DNA from: Eubacteriaceae bacterium
Lineage (GTDB): Bacteria > Bacillota > Clostridia > Lachnospirales > Lachnospiraceae
Assembly: GCA_902363805.1 (NCBI GenBank)
Contig: CABJBF010000001.1
Coordinates: forward strand, 496,001 to 560,000
Direction of reading: 5' to 3'
Length of the DNA stretch: 64,000 bases
A program made the translations under genes and the position numbers. This document shows positions 17,073 through 25,217 of the stretch, piece after piece (the stretch's first letter is position 1; each line of letters opens with the position of its first letter). Under the pieces are notes generated by a model that saw only the letters and a program-made list of their open reading frames with translations, was not told the origin of the DNA and searched no databases.

Positions 17073-17201
17073 ATGAAAGAATATCATTCTCCAGCCACAT
17101 TAAGATTATCAAGTGTTGATAACGAGTATGGTCTGGCAATTGGCGCAGTTGTACTGTGGGCAATTGGAATTGTATTTGGATGGGTATGGCCCGCTACATA
17201 A
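17073..17201 (+). CDS. RiPP precursor peptide, 42 residues
   Basis: This short frame lies 254 bases upstream of three radical SAM genes and has the strongest ribosome binding site in the cassette (GGGAGGAAAAG). Its N-terminal 19 residues, MKEYHSPATLRLSSVDNEY, hold Y4-x-x-P7 and L10, the leader motif that PqqD-like recognition domains bind in lasso and related peptides. The remaining 23 residues are hydrophobic: Gly at 20, 24, 32, 36, aliphatics between, Trp at 29, 37 and 39, Phe35, Pro40 and a final Thr42. There is no Cys, so thioether (sactipeptide) chemistry is excluded. I infer a modified, membrane-active core. The cleavage site is unknown and no protease is encoded nearby. Confidence 0.8.
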   Translation: MKEYHSPATLRLSSVDNEYGLAIGAVVLWAIGIVFGWVWPAT

Positions 17202-17235
17202 TTTAGTAATAGAAAATACATTTATTATATTTTCT

Positions 17236-17272
17236 AATCTGTGACATGTTTTTACATGTCACAGATTCTTTT
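17236..17272 (+). terminator. Strong hairpin between precursor and enzyme genes
   Basis: AATCTGTGACATGT, loop TTTT, ACATGTCACAGATT, then CTTTT. A perfect 14-bp stem 35 bases after the precursor stop. It would make precursor transcript more abundant than enzyme transcript by partial termination, a common layout for peptide clusters. Confidence 0.8.
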
Positions 17273-17455
17273 GGTATAGATTCTTGTGTTAGTTATGTTA
17301 TCTATCTTGAAAAATGTATTGCTTTAAGATAGGGCTAAAGTGTGACATTTTTTAAGGTTAATATGGTTTTATTGATGTGCTAATATAATTCAAATATTTA
17401 AGATATGACTCTAAATTAAAATTATCAAAGGCTTTCGGAATAAGAGGAGTATAAA

Positions 17456-18862
17456 ATGGAAGATGTGATGAAGAATGTAAAACCAACTATAGTAGGACGA
17501 ATAAGAAAAGAAGCGTTCGGCGGAATATATTATGAAAGAGATAGATTGGTAATTGAACTGTTAAATGACTCTGCATATGAAATATTATCACTATGTCAGC
17601 AAGGAAAGACTCAAGAAGAAATTGAACAGTATCTGTTAAGCGAGTATGAAGCAGATCCACACTTGATTAAAGATGATTTGCAGGAGTATTTATCATATTT
17701 AACAGCAAGTAAATTTATTCAAAATGGTAAAGATGTTAAAAAAGATTGTATAAATATGAAAAAGATTCCTACGCAAGATATGTATGATAGAAATTATACA
17801 TTGGGATTACCACCATATGTTCTTTCGGCGCCATTAAAGGTATTGATTGAATTAACACACATTTGTAATTTGAAATGTGTTCATTGTTTTGCAGATGCGG
17901 ATTTCTGTAAATATAACGAAAAGGGATATATTGAAGGAGAGTTAACAACACAGCAGTGGTATAAGGTAATAGATAATATTTTAGAGGCTGGTGTTTTTGA
18001 AATTCTGCTTTCGGGTGGCGAGGCTACTATGCGGAAAGATTTATTGGATATAGCAAAGTATATTCAGAGCAAGGGAGCTAGCTATTGTCTTTTGTCGAAT
18101 GCTACATTGATTGATGATAAATTAGCAAAAGGGTTAAAATCAACAGGATGTGAAAAAGTAGAGAGCAATATGGATGGTTATGATGCGAAAACATATGATT
18201 GCTTTAGAGGAGTAGCGGGTTCTTTTGATGCAACAATTCGAGGAATTAAAGCATGCATTGAAAATGGAATTCCAGTGAGATGCAATGTAATGGAAACAAA
18301 AATGAATATTTTTGGTTTGAAAAAGATTGTTGATAAGGCTTATGAGATTGGGGTAAGAGAGGTGTGTGTAGTTCCTCTTGAAAGTGGTGGAAGAGCTAAG
18401 GTTAATACACAGTTGGCCTTTCAAGAAGATGATGTGGAGGAATTGCGTGCATTTTATAAGGATGTAGTACAGTGGTTTGACGAAAAATATGGAGAGACTG
18501 ACATGGTGTTATGTACTCCTAATATGTTAAATATTGGTGATGAAGGCAGATATGCAAAGGTATTTGATTCCAGTGGGATAATGCCAGCATGCGGTGCTGG
18601 GAAAATACATTGTACTGTCGATCCATATGGAGATGTAAAACTTTGCCCCTCTGACGAGCATGTGTTAAAGGAAGAAAAGAATAATTTATTAGAAAAAGAC
18701 ATGAAGCAGATATGGAAGGATTCATCTGTGTTGAATTGGATTAGAGGCGCAGAGTTTATAAAATGTCAAAGGTGTGGTGAACGATGTGAATTCAGTTGTC
18801 CTTTGGCGAGAAAGGAAAGAAAAGAGGAATTTATTTGTTCCTTTAAACAGGTAATGCATTGA
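17456..18862 (+). CDS. Radical SAM/SPASM peptide maturase with fused PqqD-like domain
   Basis: The 468 residues begin with a PqqD-like recognition domain (about 8-90: GGIYYERDRLVIELLNDSA, then EEIEQYLLSEY), expected to bind the precursor leader. The radical SAM barrel has the 4Fe-4S motif C137-x3-C141-x2-C144 (HICNLKCVHC) and SAM-binding ILLSGGEA. The C-terminal SPASM region has many cysteines (CGAGKIHCTVDPYGDVKLCP, then CQRCGERCEFSC, last Cys near 462), enough for auxiliary clusters. Such enzymes use a 5'-deoxyadenosyl radical to abstract hydrogen from peptide side chains or alpha-carbons. The product here cannot be read from sequence. Its stop overlaps the next gene's TTG start. Confidence 0.92.
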   Translation: MEDVMKNVKPTIVGRIRKEAFGGIYYERDRLVIELLNDSAYEILSLCQQGKTQEEIEQYLLSEYEADPHLIKDDLQEYLSYLTASKFIQNGKDVKKDCINMKKIPTQDMYDRNYTLGLPPYVLSAPLKVLIELTHICNLKCVHCFADADFCKYNEKGYIEGELTTQQWYKVIDNILEAGVFEILLSGGEATMRKDLLDIAKYIQSKGASYCLLSNATLIDDKLAKGLKSTGCEKVESNMDGYDAKTYDCFRGVAGSFDATIRGIKACIENGIPVRCNVMETKMNIFGLKKIVDKAYEIGVREVCVVPLESGGRAKVNTQLAFQEDDVEELRAFYKDVVQWFDEKYGETDMVLCTPNMLNIGDEGRYAKVFDSSGIMPACGAGKIHCTVDPYGDVKLCPSDEHVLKEEKNNLLEKDMKQIWKDSSVLNWIRGAEFIKCQRCGERCEFSCPLARKERKEEFICSFKQVMH

Positions 18863-19905
18863 AGACGATTGTAACGAGTGAAAATTTGGAACAATGGATT
18901 GGTGGAGAAATAATTGTACCAAAAGAATTTGAAACACTTAATTCTTTTCAGGCACCGATTTCGTTGGTTTGGGAACTTACAGGAAAGTGTATGTCTAATT
19001 GTATCTATTGCTCTGGTGGGTTTCCTAAAAAGACTAATGATATGACTAGTGAGCAACGCATGAAGTTGGCTGATGAATTAATAGCTATGAAAATTTTTAT
19101 GATTTCTTTATCAGGGGGAGATCCCTTACTGTGCAATGATTTAGAAAGATTGGTAGAAAAATTTACTGATGCAGGTATATCTACAATGATTTGTTCGCCC
19201 GGATTGTTAATTGACGAGATGCAAATAGAAAGATTATGTAGAAATTCGTTAGTGGCTTTTAATATTTCGTTGGATTCGGTAAATTCAAAGATTAATGATT
19301 ATCAGAGAGGGCGCGAAGGGGCATGTGATTCAGCAAAGAGGTTGATTTCCTATATAGATAAATACGGCTTGGGGAAAATATTTACCAGTGTTGAAATGGT
19401 TATTACTAAGAAAAATAAGAAAGAGATTGAGCCTTTGGTCCAAGAAATGATAAATCATAATGTGAACGAAATTCGTATACAACCGGTTGTAGCTATGAAT
19501 TATATGACCTACGATAAAGGTTTGGCATTAAATTTTGAAGATATTGATGAAATTCAAAAAGAAATTGAAAGAGTGACAAAAAAATATGCTATAAATAATG
19601 CAAAAGAGGGTATGTTATGCGTGAGATTTGTTGATCAATCTAAAGCGGTAATAAAGGGAATGAAGGATAAAATCAATTGGGGTGGAATTATTTCGCCGGA
19701 AGGTGATTTAATGTTGAATGGATATATTCCGTATATCTATGGAAATCTATTTGAATATGCTGATTTTCAAGACGCATGGCAAAAGGGATTTGCAAAAGGT
19801 TGGGAAATAATTCAGAAAGATGAAACACTTCAAAATGTAAAGAACATAATTGATTTGCAAAAATTATTTAAAGAGAAAGGATTTGTGAAAAAAAGATATG
19901 AGTAA
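18859..19905 (+). CDS. Radical SAM enzyme with Cys-less SPASM-like tail, copy 1
   Basis: A 348-residue radical SAM protein with C44-x3-C48-x2-C51 (GKCMSNCIYC) and SAM-binding ISLSGGDP. The C-terminus has the SPASM-like layout (WGGIISPEGDLMLNGYIPYI, then LFEYADFQDAWQKGF) but the cysteines that normally bind auxiliary clusters are absent. That suggests a single-cluster enzyme with different chemistry from the first. Its TTG start lies in the stop of the upstream gene, and its end overlaps the third radical SAM gene by eight bases, so the three are translated together. Substrate is presumably the same precursor, which is inference. Confidence 0.9.
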   Translation: MKTIVTSENLEQWIGGEIIVPKEFETLNSFQAPISLVWELTGKCMSNCIYCSGGFPKKTNDMTSEQRMKLADELIAMKIFMISLSGGDPLLCNDLERLVEKFTDAGISTMICSPGLLIDEMQIERLCRNSLVAFNISLDSVNSKINDYQRGREGACDSAKRLISYIDKYGLGKIFTSVEMVITKKNKKEIEPLVQEMINHNVNEIRIQPVVAMNYMTYDKGLALNFEDIDEIQKEIERVTKKYAINNAKEGMLCVRFVDQSKAVIKGMKDKINWGGIISPEGDLMLNGYIPYIYGNLFEYADFQDAWQKGFAKGWEIIQKDETLQNVKNIIDLQKLFKEKGFVKKRYE

Positions 19906-20929
19906 GTTTATAAATGTATTTGGAAATACTAACGCGGATATAAGTACAGTTACAGAAGGGGATAATTTCATTCAATTTGCCAATGCGAATCTGGTGCCTA
20001 AAGGGGGATTTTCAGCACCTTTATATGTAATGTGGGAATTGACGAGCGGGTGCCCTAACAAGTGTATTTATTGCTATAATGATTCTCACAACCGAAGAAC
20101 TCAGGAATTATCTTCGAAAAAGAAAATGGAAATTGCCAATCAGTTGATTGAAGCTGGAATTTTTCAAGTTTGTTTAACAGGAGGGGAGCCTTTGGCATGT
20201 CCTGAGTATTTGGACTTGTTGCGTTATTTTAGGACTAATGGTGTACTTGTTGGAAGTATTTTTAGTGGTGGATGCATGACGCCGGCTAAGATTAATCAAA
20301 TTTGTGAATATGTAAGTATGATTCAAGTTAGCTTAGATGGCTCTACAAGTGAGATTCATGACAGGGTACGTGGACGTGAAGGATCTTTTGATGAGGCAGT
20401 AACTACAATTAAGGCCTTTGTAGCAAAAGGAAAGCAAGTAAAAGTTTCTTTTGCTACAACGAAATACAATATTGATGATTTAGAGAATACATATAAATTA
20501 TGTGAGTCATTAGGAGTTAGCTCTTTTCGAACCCAGAAACTTTCCATATCTGGTCGTGTAAAAGGGCATGAGGAAAGTATCTATGCTACGGAGAAGCAGA
20601 TTAGGAGATTTGAGACATTTATTTATAATCAGCGTGGTAAAGGGATACCAATTGAGTTTAGAAGTCCTGCAGAGCATGTTCAATTTGGTGTTAAAAATGG
20701 ATATGCAATTGTTGCACGTATTAATTCAGAAGGATTGGTGGGTATATCACCGTATATTGATGCATATTTTGGTGATTTGAAAAAAGAGTCTTTAAAGGAA
20801 ATTTGGGATCGTATGAAGATGGGGTGGCATAATCCTGAAATGTTAGAACTTGCTAAGAAGATGGATGAACGAGGAAATGGCACATTGATAGACACTTTAG
20901 AAGAAAGATTAATGATAGGAGAGGTATAA
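19898..20929 (+). CDS. Radical SAM enzyme with Cys-less SPASM-like tail, copy 2
   Basis: A 343-residue radical SAM protein with C52-x3-C56-x2-C59 (GCPNKCIYC) and CLTGGEPL. It resembles the preceding enzyme in size, in the MWELTSG approach to the cluster motif (VWELTGK there) and in a C-terminal SPASM-like fold without cysteines (INSEGLVGISPYIDAYFGDL, then LKEIWDRMK). The two are probably diverged duplicates with separate target residues on the peptide. The start ATG overlaps the upstream stop; the PqqD-like gene begins directly after its stop. Peptide epimerases and cyclophane-forming enzymes are possible comparisons, unproven here. Confidence 0.9.
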   Translation: MSKFINVFGNTNADISTVTEGDNFIQFANANLVPKGGFSAPLYVMWELTSGCPNKCIYCYNDSHNRRTQELSSKKKMEIANQLIEAGIFQVCLTGGEPLACPEYLDLLRYFRTNGVLVGSIFSGGCMTPAKINQICEYVSMIQVSLDGSTSEIHDRVRGREGSFDEAVTTIKAFVAKGKQVKVSFATTKYNIDDLENTYKLCESLGVSSFRTQKLSISGRVKGHEESIYATEKQIRRFETFIYNQRGKGIPIEFRSPAEHVQFGVKNGYAIVARINSEGLVGISPYIDAYFGDLKKESLKEIWDRMKMGWHNPEMLELAKKMDERGNGTLIDTLEERLMIGEV

Positions 20930-21223
20930 ATGAATACATTGCAAGAGAATAAAATTCCAGTTAAGTTAAATTTTAGATGGAGATTAGATGGAGAGAATAA
21001 TGACTATATTATATATCAACACCCGGTAACAGGAATGTTAGATATTTTGAATCCTGTTGCAACAGATATTTTCATAAAGTGCGATGGTAAGCATACAATT
21101 GGAGAAATCGCTAATCAGATGATGGAGGAATATAAGGGCGTTACAAGAAGTACATTGTTGGATGACATATATGCTTTTATTCAGCATATGATTGATGAAC
21201 GCGTATTTTTTGTGGTGGAATAA
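20930..21223 (+). CDS. Stand-alone PqqD-like peptide-recognition protein
   Basis: This 97-residue protein has the PqqD fold pattern: a beta-rich N-terminus (VKLNFRWRLD, YIIYQHPVTGMLDILNPVAT), then helices DIFIKCDGKHTIGEIANQMM and a C-terminal winged part ending ERVFFVVE. PqqD-like proteins bind leader peptides and hand them to radical SAM partners. The first maturase already carries such a domain, so this one probably serves the two enzymes that lack it. ATG 20930 follows the upstream stop directly, with GAGAGGT before it. Confidence 0.85.
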   Translation: MNTLQENKIPVKLNFRWRLDGENNDYIIYQHPVTGMLDILNPVATDIFIKCDGKHTIGEIANQMMEEYKGVTRSTLLDDIYAFIQHMIDERVFFVVE

Positions 21224-21242
21224 AGGTTAGAAGGAGGAAATT

Positions 21243-21716
21243 ATGATTTATCAAATTTGTGAAAAAAAAGATGTTCAAGTGTTAATAAGGTATTTATTCG
21301 AACACAAGGATGAGATTACACCATCTGCTATTGAACAGATGTATATGAATGAATCAGCAGTTGGTATGCGTATTGAACATAAAATGGAAATCTCAATTCT
21401 TGCTATTGATGATGAGAGTCATGAAGTTCAAGGTGTGATATCTGCGATTAGTCCTAATGTTGACCAAATCTGGACGATTGTGGCATTGCATGTGCTGGAA
21501 AAATCTAGACGACATTCTGTAGCAACTAATCTAATAAAAAAATTGAAGGAAGAATTGCAGAAGAATTATAATAGTGCAAAATGTCAAGTTTCTCTGTATA
21601 ACAGTAACAGAAGAACAGTAGCCTGTCTGATTATTAACGGATTTGAAATAGAGGGGAAAATATCAGCGATTGAAAAAGAGAAGGAACTCATTGTGTTTGG
21701 CTTGATATTACAGTAA
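21243..21716 (+). CDS. GNAT-family acetyltransferase-like protein
   Basis: A 157-residue protein with a GNAT-like layout: VQGVISAISPNVDQIWTIVA as the central strands, then EKSRRHSVATNLIKKL at the acetyl-CoA binding position (the RRxGxA-type loop is RRHSVA, lacking the Gly), then NSNRRTVACLIINGFEIEGK. It follows the PqqD-like gene by 19 bases with GAAGGAGG upstream. It may acylate the peptide (Lys2, or an N-terminus freed by cleavage) or give self-protection; both are guesses. It is the last gene before an internal promoter. Confidence 0.72.
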   Translation: MIYQICEKKDVQVLIRYLFEHKDEITPSAIEQMYMNESAVGMRIEHKMEISILAIDDESHEVQGVISAISPNVDQIWTIVALHVLEKSRRHSVATNLIKKLKEELQKNYNSAKCQVSLYNSNRRTVACLIINGFEIEGKISAIEKEKELIVFGLILQ

Positions 21717-21806
21717 TTGATAAAGTTGAAAATAAGTATATGTTTAAAGTCAGAGACTAAACCTCATTAGTCTCACAGATATGTATTGTGTGCTTTTTTC
21801 AAAATG

Positions 21807-21835
21807 TTGTTTTTAATAGCTGGTTGTGATATAAT
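21807..21835 (+). promoter_or_regulatory. Probable promoter for the ABC transporter operon
   Basis: TTGTTT, a 17-base spacer and a consensus TATAAT lie 48 bases before the ABC ATPase start. A GAGACTAA/TTAGTCTC hairpin at about 21751-21773 precedes it. The transporters could therefore be expressed apart from the maturases. Confidence 0.6.
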
Positions 21836-21882
21836 TGCAACAAATCTATACACAAGATTTTTTATGATAGGAAGCTTTGATA

Positions 21883-22620
21883 ATGAAGGAAAATACGAAT
21901 ATGTTAAGTGTAAATGAAGTATCAAAATCATATCCGGGAAAGGAAAATGCACTAAAAGAAGTAAGCTTTCAAGTGGATGCTGGCGAAATATGTGGGTTAG
22001 TTGGCAATAATGGAGCGGGGAAAAGTAGCATTATTCGGTGTATTGTAGGAGCACAGGAAGCAGATGCAGGAGAAATATTTATCAATGGCAAATCATTAAA
22101 GAAAGAGAGTGTATTGTGTAAGGCAGAGTTAGGTTATATACCGGATAATCAAGCTGTGTATCACTATCTGACAGGACGTCAGTATCTTGATTTGATTAGT
22201 AGTTTTTATGATATTTCAAAAGCAGCTAAAGAGGAAAGAATTGCAAATTTGGTATATATGCTACAGATGGAAGATGTAATACATAAACCTGTTTCTGCTT
22301 ATTCGAGAGGGATGAAGCAGAAATTATTGATTATGGCAGCTATTATTCATGAACCTAACTTGATTGTAATGGATGAGCCTTTTACAGGCTTGGATCCGTC
22401 TACAGTAGAACAGCTGATTAAAGTGATTAATGCTGAACGAGAGAGAGGGGCAGGTATTTTGTTTTCTTCGCACATGCTTGATATTGTGACAAGGATTTCA
22501 GATAAAGTAGTAGTAATCAAAAATGGTAATATTCTGATAGATGATGAAATTGCAAATGTAAATCATTCCGGCTGTTTGCAAAAACTGCTAGTAGGAGAGT
22601 CAAATGAAAGTGCTGAATAA
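21883..22620 (+). CDS. ABC transporter ATPase, first system
   Basis: A 245-residue ABC ATPase with Walker A VGNNGAGKSS, signature YSRGMKQK, Walker B LIVMDEP and the His switch SSHMLD. It belongs to the CcmA/drug-exporter class that drives ABC-2-type permeases. ATG 21883 follows ATAGGAAG. Its end overlaps the permease start by 17 bases. In the context of a peptide cluster it is likely to export the mature peptide or to remove it from the membrane for self-immunity. It has no peptidase domain, so it does not remove the leader. Confidence 0.92.
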   Translation: MKENTNMLSVNEVSKSYPGKENALKEVSFQVDAGEICGLVGNNGAGKSSIIRCIVGAQEADAGEIFINGKSLKKESVLCKAELGYIPDNQAVYHYLTGRQYLDLISSFYDISKAAKEERIANLVYMLQMEDVIHKPVSAYSRGMKQKLLIMAAIIHEPNLIVMDEPFTGLDPSTVEQLIKVINAERERGAGILFSSHMLDIVTRISDKVVVIKNGNILIDDEIANVNHSGCLQKLLVGESNESAE

Positions 22621-24076
22621 TATTCTGAAAATGGAAATGTCGAACATCCATTTATTAAAGCCGAGCAAAAATGTGAGGATGAAAGAACTCTTTCTCTGGT
22701 TCTTTATTTTTGGAATTATGGTACTGTATGGGGGCATATTACTGACCCAAATAAAAAAAACGCAGATAATCGAGAATTCTTTATTTTATGTATATGGACT
22801 TTCTCTTGTTGCGGCAATATACGATTACGGGATTAATATAAAAAGAGTTTTATATGATTATGAACAATATGTACTAATTTCATATCTTCCAGTAAAAACA
22901 TTTTATATTGTTTTGGCAAAATTAATGACAACAGTAGTAATGACACTGAGATGGAATATTGTTGTTGGTTTTTCTTATACCATTGTTTATGTTTTTCAAA
23001 GAAATTTGCCTGCAACGTATATTATTTTGGGATTATTGTTATTGATATTTGCTTCATTTTTAATTTCTGTGTTTGGAAGTTTGCTAGAATTTTTGTTTCA
23101 AAAGTCAAAGTGGTTTGGAATATTCGGGATTCTTGTGGAAGTAATAATAACTGGTCTTGTAGGATATGGGATTGCTTGTAGTTCTCAAAAGGGATTTTAT
23201 AATATTTGTGATGTCTTTTTTTTGATAATCATGATTGCTGTGGAAATGACTCTTTTGCTGATAATAGCATATAAAATTAGTTGTAACTACGGTGATACAT
23301 TGAGAAATTTGGAATGGAAAAGAGAATCAAATCGGAACAAAAATTTAAAATTGACTGGAGTAACTTCCTCAAAAGCATTGTATAGGAAAGAAAAAGCTGC
23401 ATTCTATAGTTCAAAAGTATATGCAATGAATTCTTTGGCTCCGATAATAATTTTTTCGATATTATTAATGATTTTTTGTGTGATTCCAAAAGAATTAATG
23501 CATGAATACCTAACGAAGACAGGCTATATGAATGAAATTAACGGAGTATTACCTTTATTAATTTGCTTTGTATTTGGGGTTGCCAACCCGACTTATTGTA
23601 GCATATCTATAGAAGGAAAATGCTTGGATGTATTAAAGAGCAAACCCATTAGATTCAAAAAAATATTGCATTCGAAAATAAAAGTGTTTTTGGTATGTAG
23701 TTTACCTTTTGCAATAATTGATAGTATTGGTTCTGTATACGCAATTGGCAAGGAAATAGATATTATAAAAATGATAAGTGTATTTCTGTGCCTAATAACT
23801 TTTATAATTGTTATGGGAAATGTAGGAATTCTTTTAGATCTCTTGCTGGGAAGTACTGAGTGGGAAAATCCTATAACAGTTATTAAACAAAGTATTACAA
23901 TGCCCTTGCAGATGTTATGTGCATCTGTTTTGTTGTGTATTCCAATGGAATGTGTTTTTTTGCACTTATTAAGTAATCAAGTGTTATATTTCATGACCGT
24001 TTTGTATTTAATGCTTATTGAAGTTTATGTATACAATATTACGAAGAAAGTTGCGATGAAAAAATTGGGGTTATAG
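22604..24076 (+). CDS. ABC-2-type permease, first system
   Basis: A 490-residue integral membrane protein with roughly ten hydrophobic segments, for example LFLWFFIFGIMVLYGGILL near residue 30, FLISVFGSLLEFLF near 150 and FLCLITFIIVMGNVGILLDL near 395. It has the two-halves layout of larger ABC-2 permeases with a soluble loop near 215-260. ATG 22604 lies inside the upstream ATPase gene, showing tight coupling. The substrate is inferred to be the cluster's hydrophobic peptide. Confidence 0.85.
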   Translation: MKVLNNILKMEMSNIHLLKPSKNVRMKELFLWFFIFGIMVLYGGILLTQIKKTQIIENSLFYVYGLSLVAAIYDYGINIKRVLYDYEQYVLISYLPVKTFYIVLAKLMTTVVMTLRWNIVVGFSYTIVYVFQRNLPATYIILGLLLLIFASFLISVFGSLLEFLFQKSKWFGIFGILVEVIITGLVGYGIACSSQKGFYNICDVFFLIIMIAVEMTLLLIIAYKISCNYGDTLRNLEWKRESNRNKNLKLTGVTSSKALYRKEKAAFYSSKVYAMNSLAPIIIFSILLMIFCVIPKELMHEYLTKTGYMNEINGVLPLLICFVFGVANPTYCSISIEGKCLDVLKSKPIRFKKILHSKIKVFLVCSLPFAIIDSIGSVYAIGKEIDIIKMISVFLCLITFIIVMGNVGILLDLLLGSTEWENPITVIKQSITMPLQMLCASVLLCIPMECVFLHLLSNQVLYFMTVLYLMLIEVYVYNITKKVAMKKLGL

Positions 24077-24087
24077 GAAAGGGGAAG

Positions 24088-24300
24088 ATGACAATGATGA
24101 CTGGTGAATTATTGATAATTGTGATACCTATTGTAGTAGTGGAGGTTATTTTAGCAATTTTGGCTTTGCTTGGAATTCATAGGATGTATGGTTGCAGAAA
24201 TGGTAACAAGACTGTTTGGACTGTTATAGTTCTTTTGATTCAAATAATCGGACCAATTTTGTACTTTGTATTTGGAAAGGGTAATGGAGACCAATTATGA
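24088..24300 (+). CDS. Two-TM PLDc_N-type small membrane protein
   Basis: A protein of about 70 residues with two transmembrane helices (IIVIPIVVVEVILAILALLG and WTVIVLLIQIIGPILYFVFG) separated by a short basic loop. The second helix ends in the PILYFVFGK pattern typical of the phospholipase D N-terminal-like (PLDc_N) family, which also occurs as stand-alone proteins in bacteriocin clusters. It lies between two ABC systems and its stop overlaps the next start by four bases. I infer an immunity role. Starts at 24091-24097 are equally possible. Confidence 0.8.
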   Translation: MTMMTGELLIIVIPIVVVEVILAILALLGIHRMYGCRNGNKTVWTVIVLLIQIIGPILYFVFGKGNGDQL

Positions 24301-25217
24301 GTATTGTATTAGAAGTAAAAGGAATAAGTAAAGCATTCAAGAAAAAGCAAGTTATTTCGAATCTTTCGTTTGCAGTGTTACAAAATACAATCATGGGTTT
24401 TGTTGGGCGAAACGGAGCAGGAAAAACTACAACCATGAAAATGATTATGAAGTTTTTGTATCCTGATTCTGGGACAATTACATTTTTGGGTAATGATATT
24501 ACAAAAGGGAAAGGTGTTTGTTACACTAAAATAGGTTACCTTCCGGATGTACCAGAATTTTATGAATTTTATACGCCGATGCAATATTTGATGTTTTGTG
24601 GTGAAATTAGTAAGATGCGTAAAAAAGAGTGCAAGGAAAAGGCAGAAGAACTTATTAGGTTGGTGGGGCTTGAAAATGATAAGAATAGAAAAATTAGAGG
24701 ATTTTCAAGAGGGATGAAGCAGAGACTTGGCATAGCTCAAGCGTTGTTGAATGAACCTCATTTACTGATTTGTGATGAACCAACGTCGGCACTAGATCCA
24801 GTAGGTAGAAGAGAAATTTTAAATTTATTAAAGAAAGCGAAGGAACAGACGAGTATCATCTTTTCGTCTCATATTTTATCAGATGTTGAGGAGATAAGTG
24901 ATTATGTAGGTATTCTTGAGAATGGTAAGTTATTGCGATATGGAACTATTGATGAATTAACCAAGACAGATGAAAGTGTGAAAATCAGAGTCAGTTGTCA
25001 GGATGAAACGGAAAGAAAACGTTTGGTTAATGATGCTCGACAGATTATTAAGTTCGCAGAATTACAAGAAGAAAATAATGATGTATTCATTAGGTTAGAG
25101 ACAAAGGAAATAGTTCCTGAATTATTTAAATGGATTGGGGAACAAGAATATCAGATTAACGGAATTCAGAGGATTGAAAGAACCTTGGAAGATACTTATA
25201 TGGAGGTTGTGCAATGA
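24297..25217 (+). CDS. ABC transporter ATPase, second system
   Basis: A 306-residue ABC ATPase with Walker A VGRNGAGKTT, signature FSRGMKQR, Walker B LLICDEPTSALDP and the SSHILSD switch, plus a C-terminal extension of about 90 residues of the kind found in bacitracin/lantibiotic-resistance ATPases (BcrA-like). The start overlaps the two-TM gene and the end overlaps its permease, so it is one operon. The resemblance to BcrA-type exporters favours a self-immunity role. Confidence 0.92.
   Translation: MSIVLEVKGISKAFKKKQVISNLSFAVLQNTIMGFVGRNGAGKTTTMKMIMKFLYPDSGTITFLGNDITKGKGVCYTKIGYLPDVPEFYEFYTPMQYLMFCGEISKMRKKECKEKAEELIRLVGLENDKNRKIRGFSRGMKQRLGIAQALLNEPHLLICDEPTSALDPVGRREILNLLKKAKEQTSIIFSSHILSDVEEISDYVGILENGKLLRYGTIDELTKTDESVKIRVSCQDETERKRLVNDARQIIKFAELQEENNDVFIRLETKEIVPELFKWIGEQEYQINGIQRIERTLEDTYMEVVQ

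Noticed and set aside
17073..17201. Lasso peptide precursor
   Set aside because: The leader has the YxxP motif, but no asparagine-synthetase-like cyclase or transglutaminase-like protease is present and the core lacks a plausible ring acceptor at the right spacing.
17073..18862. Sactipeptide or ranthipeptide cluster
   Set aside because: The precursor has no Cys, so thioether crosslinks are impossible.
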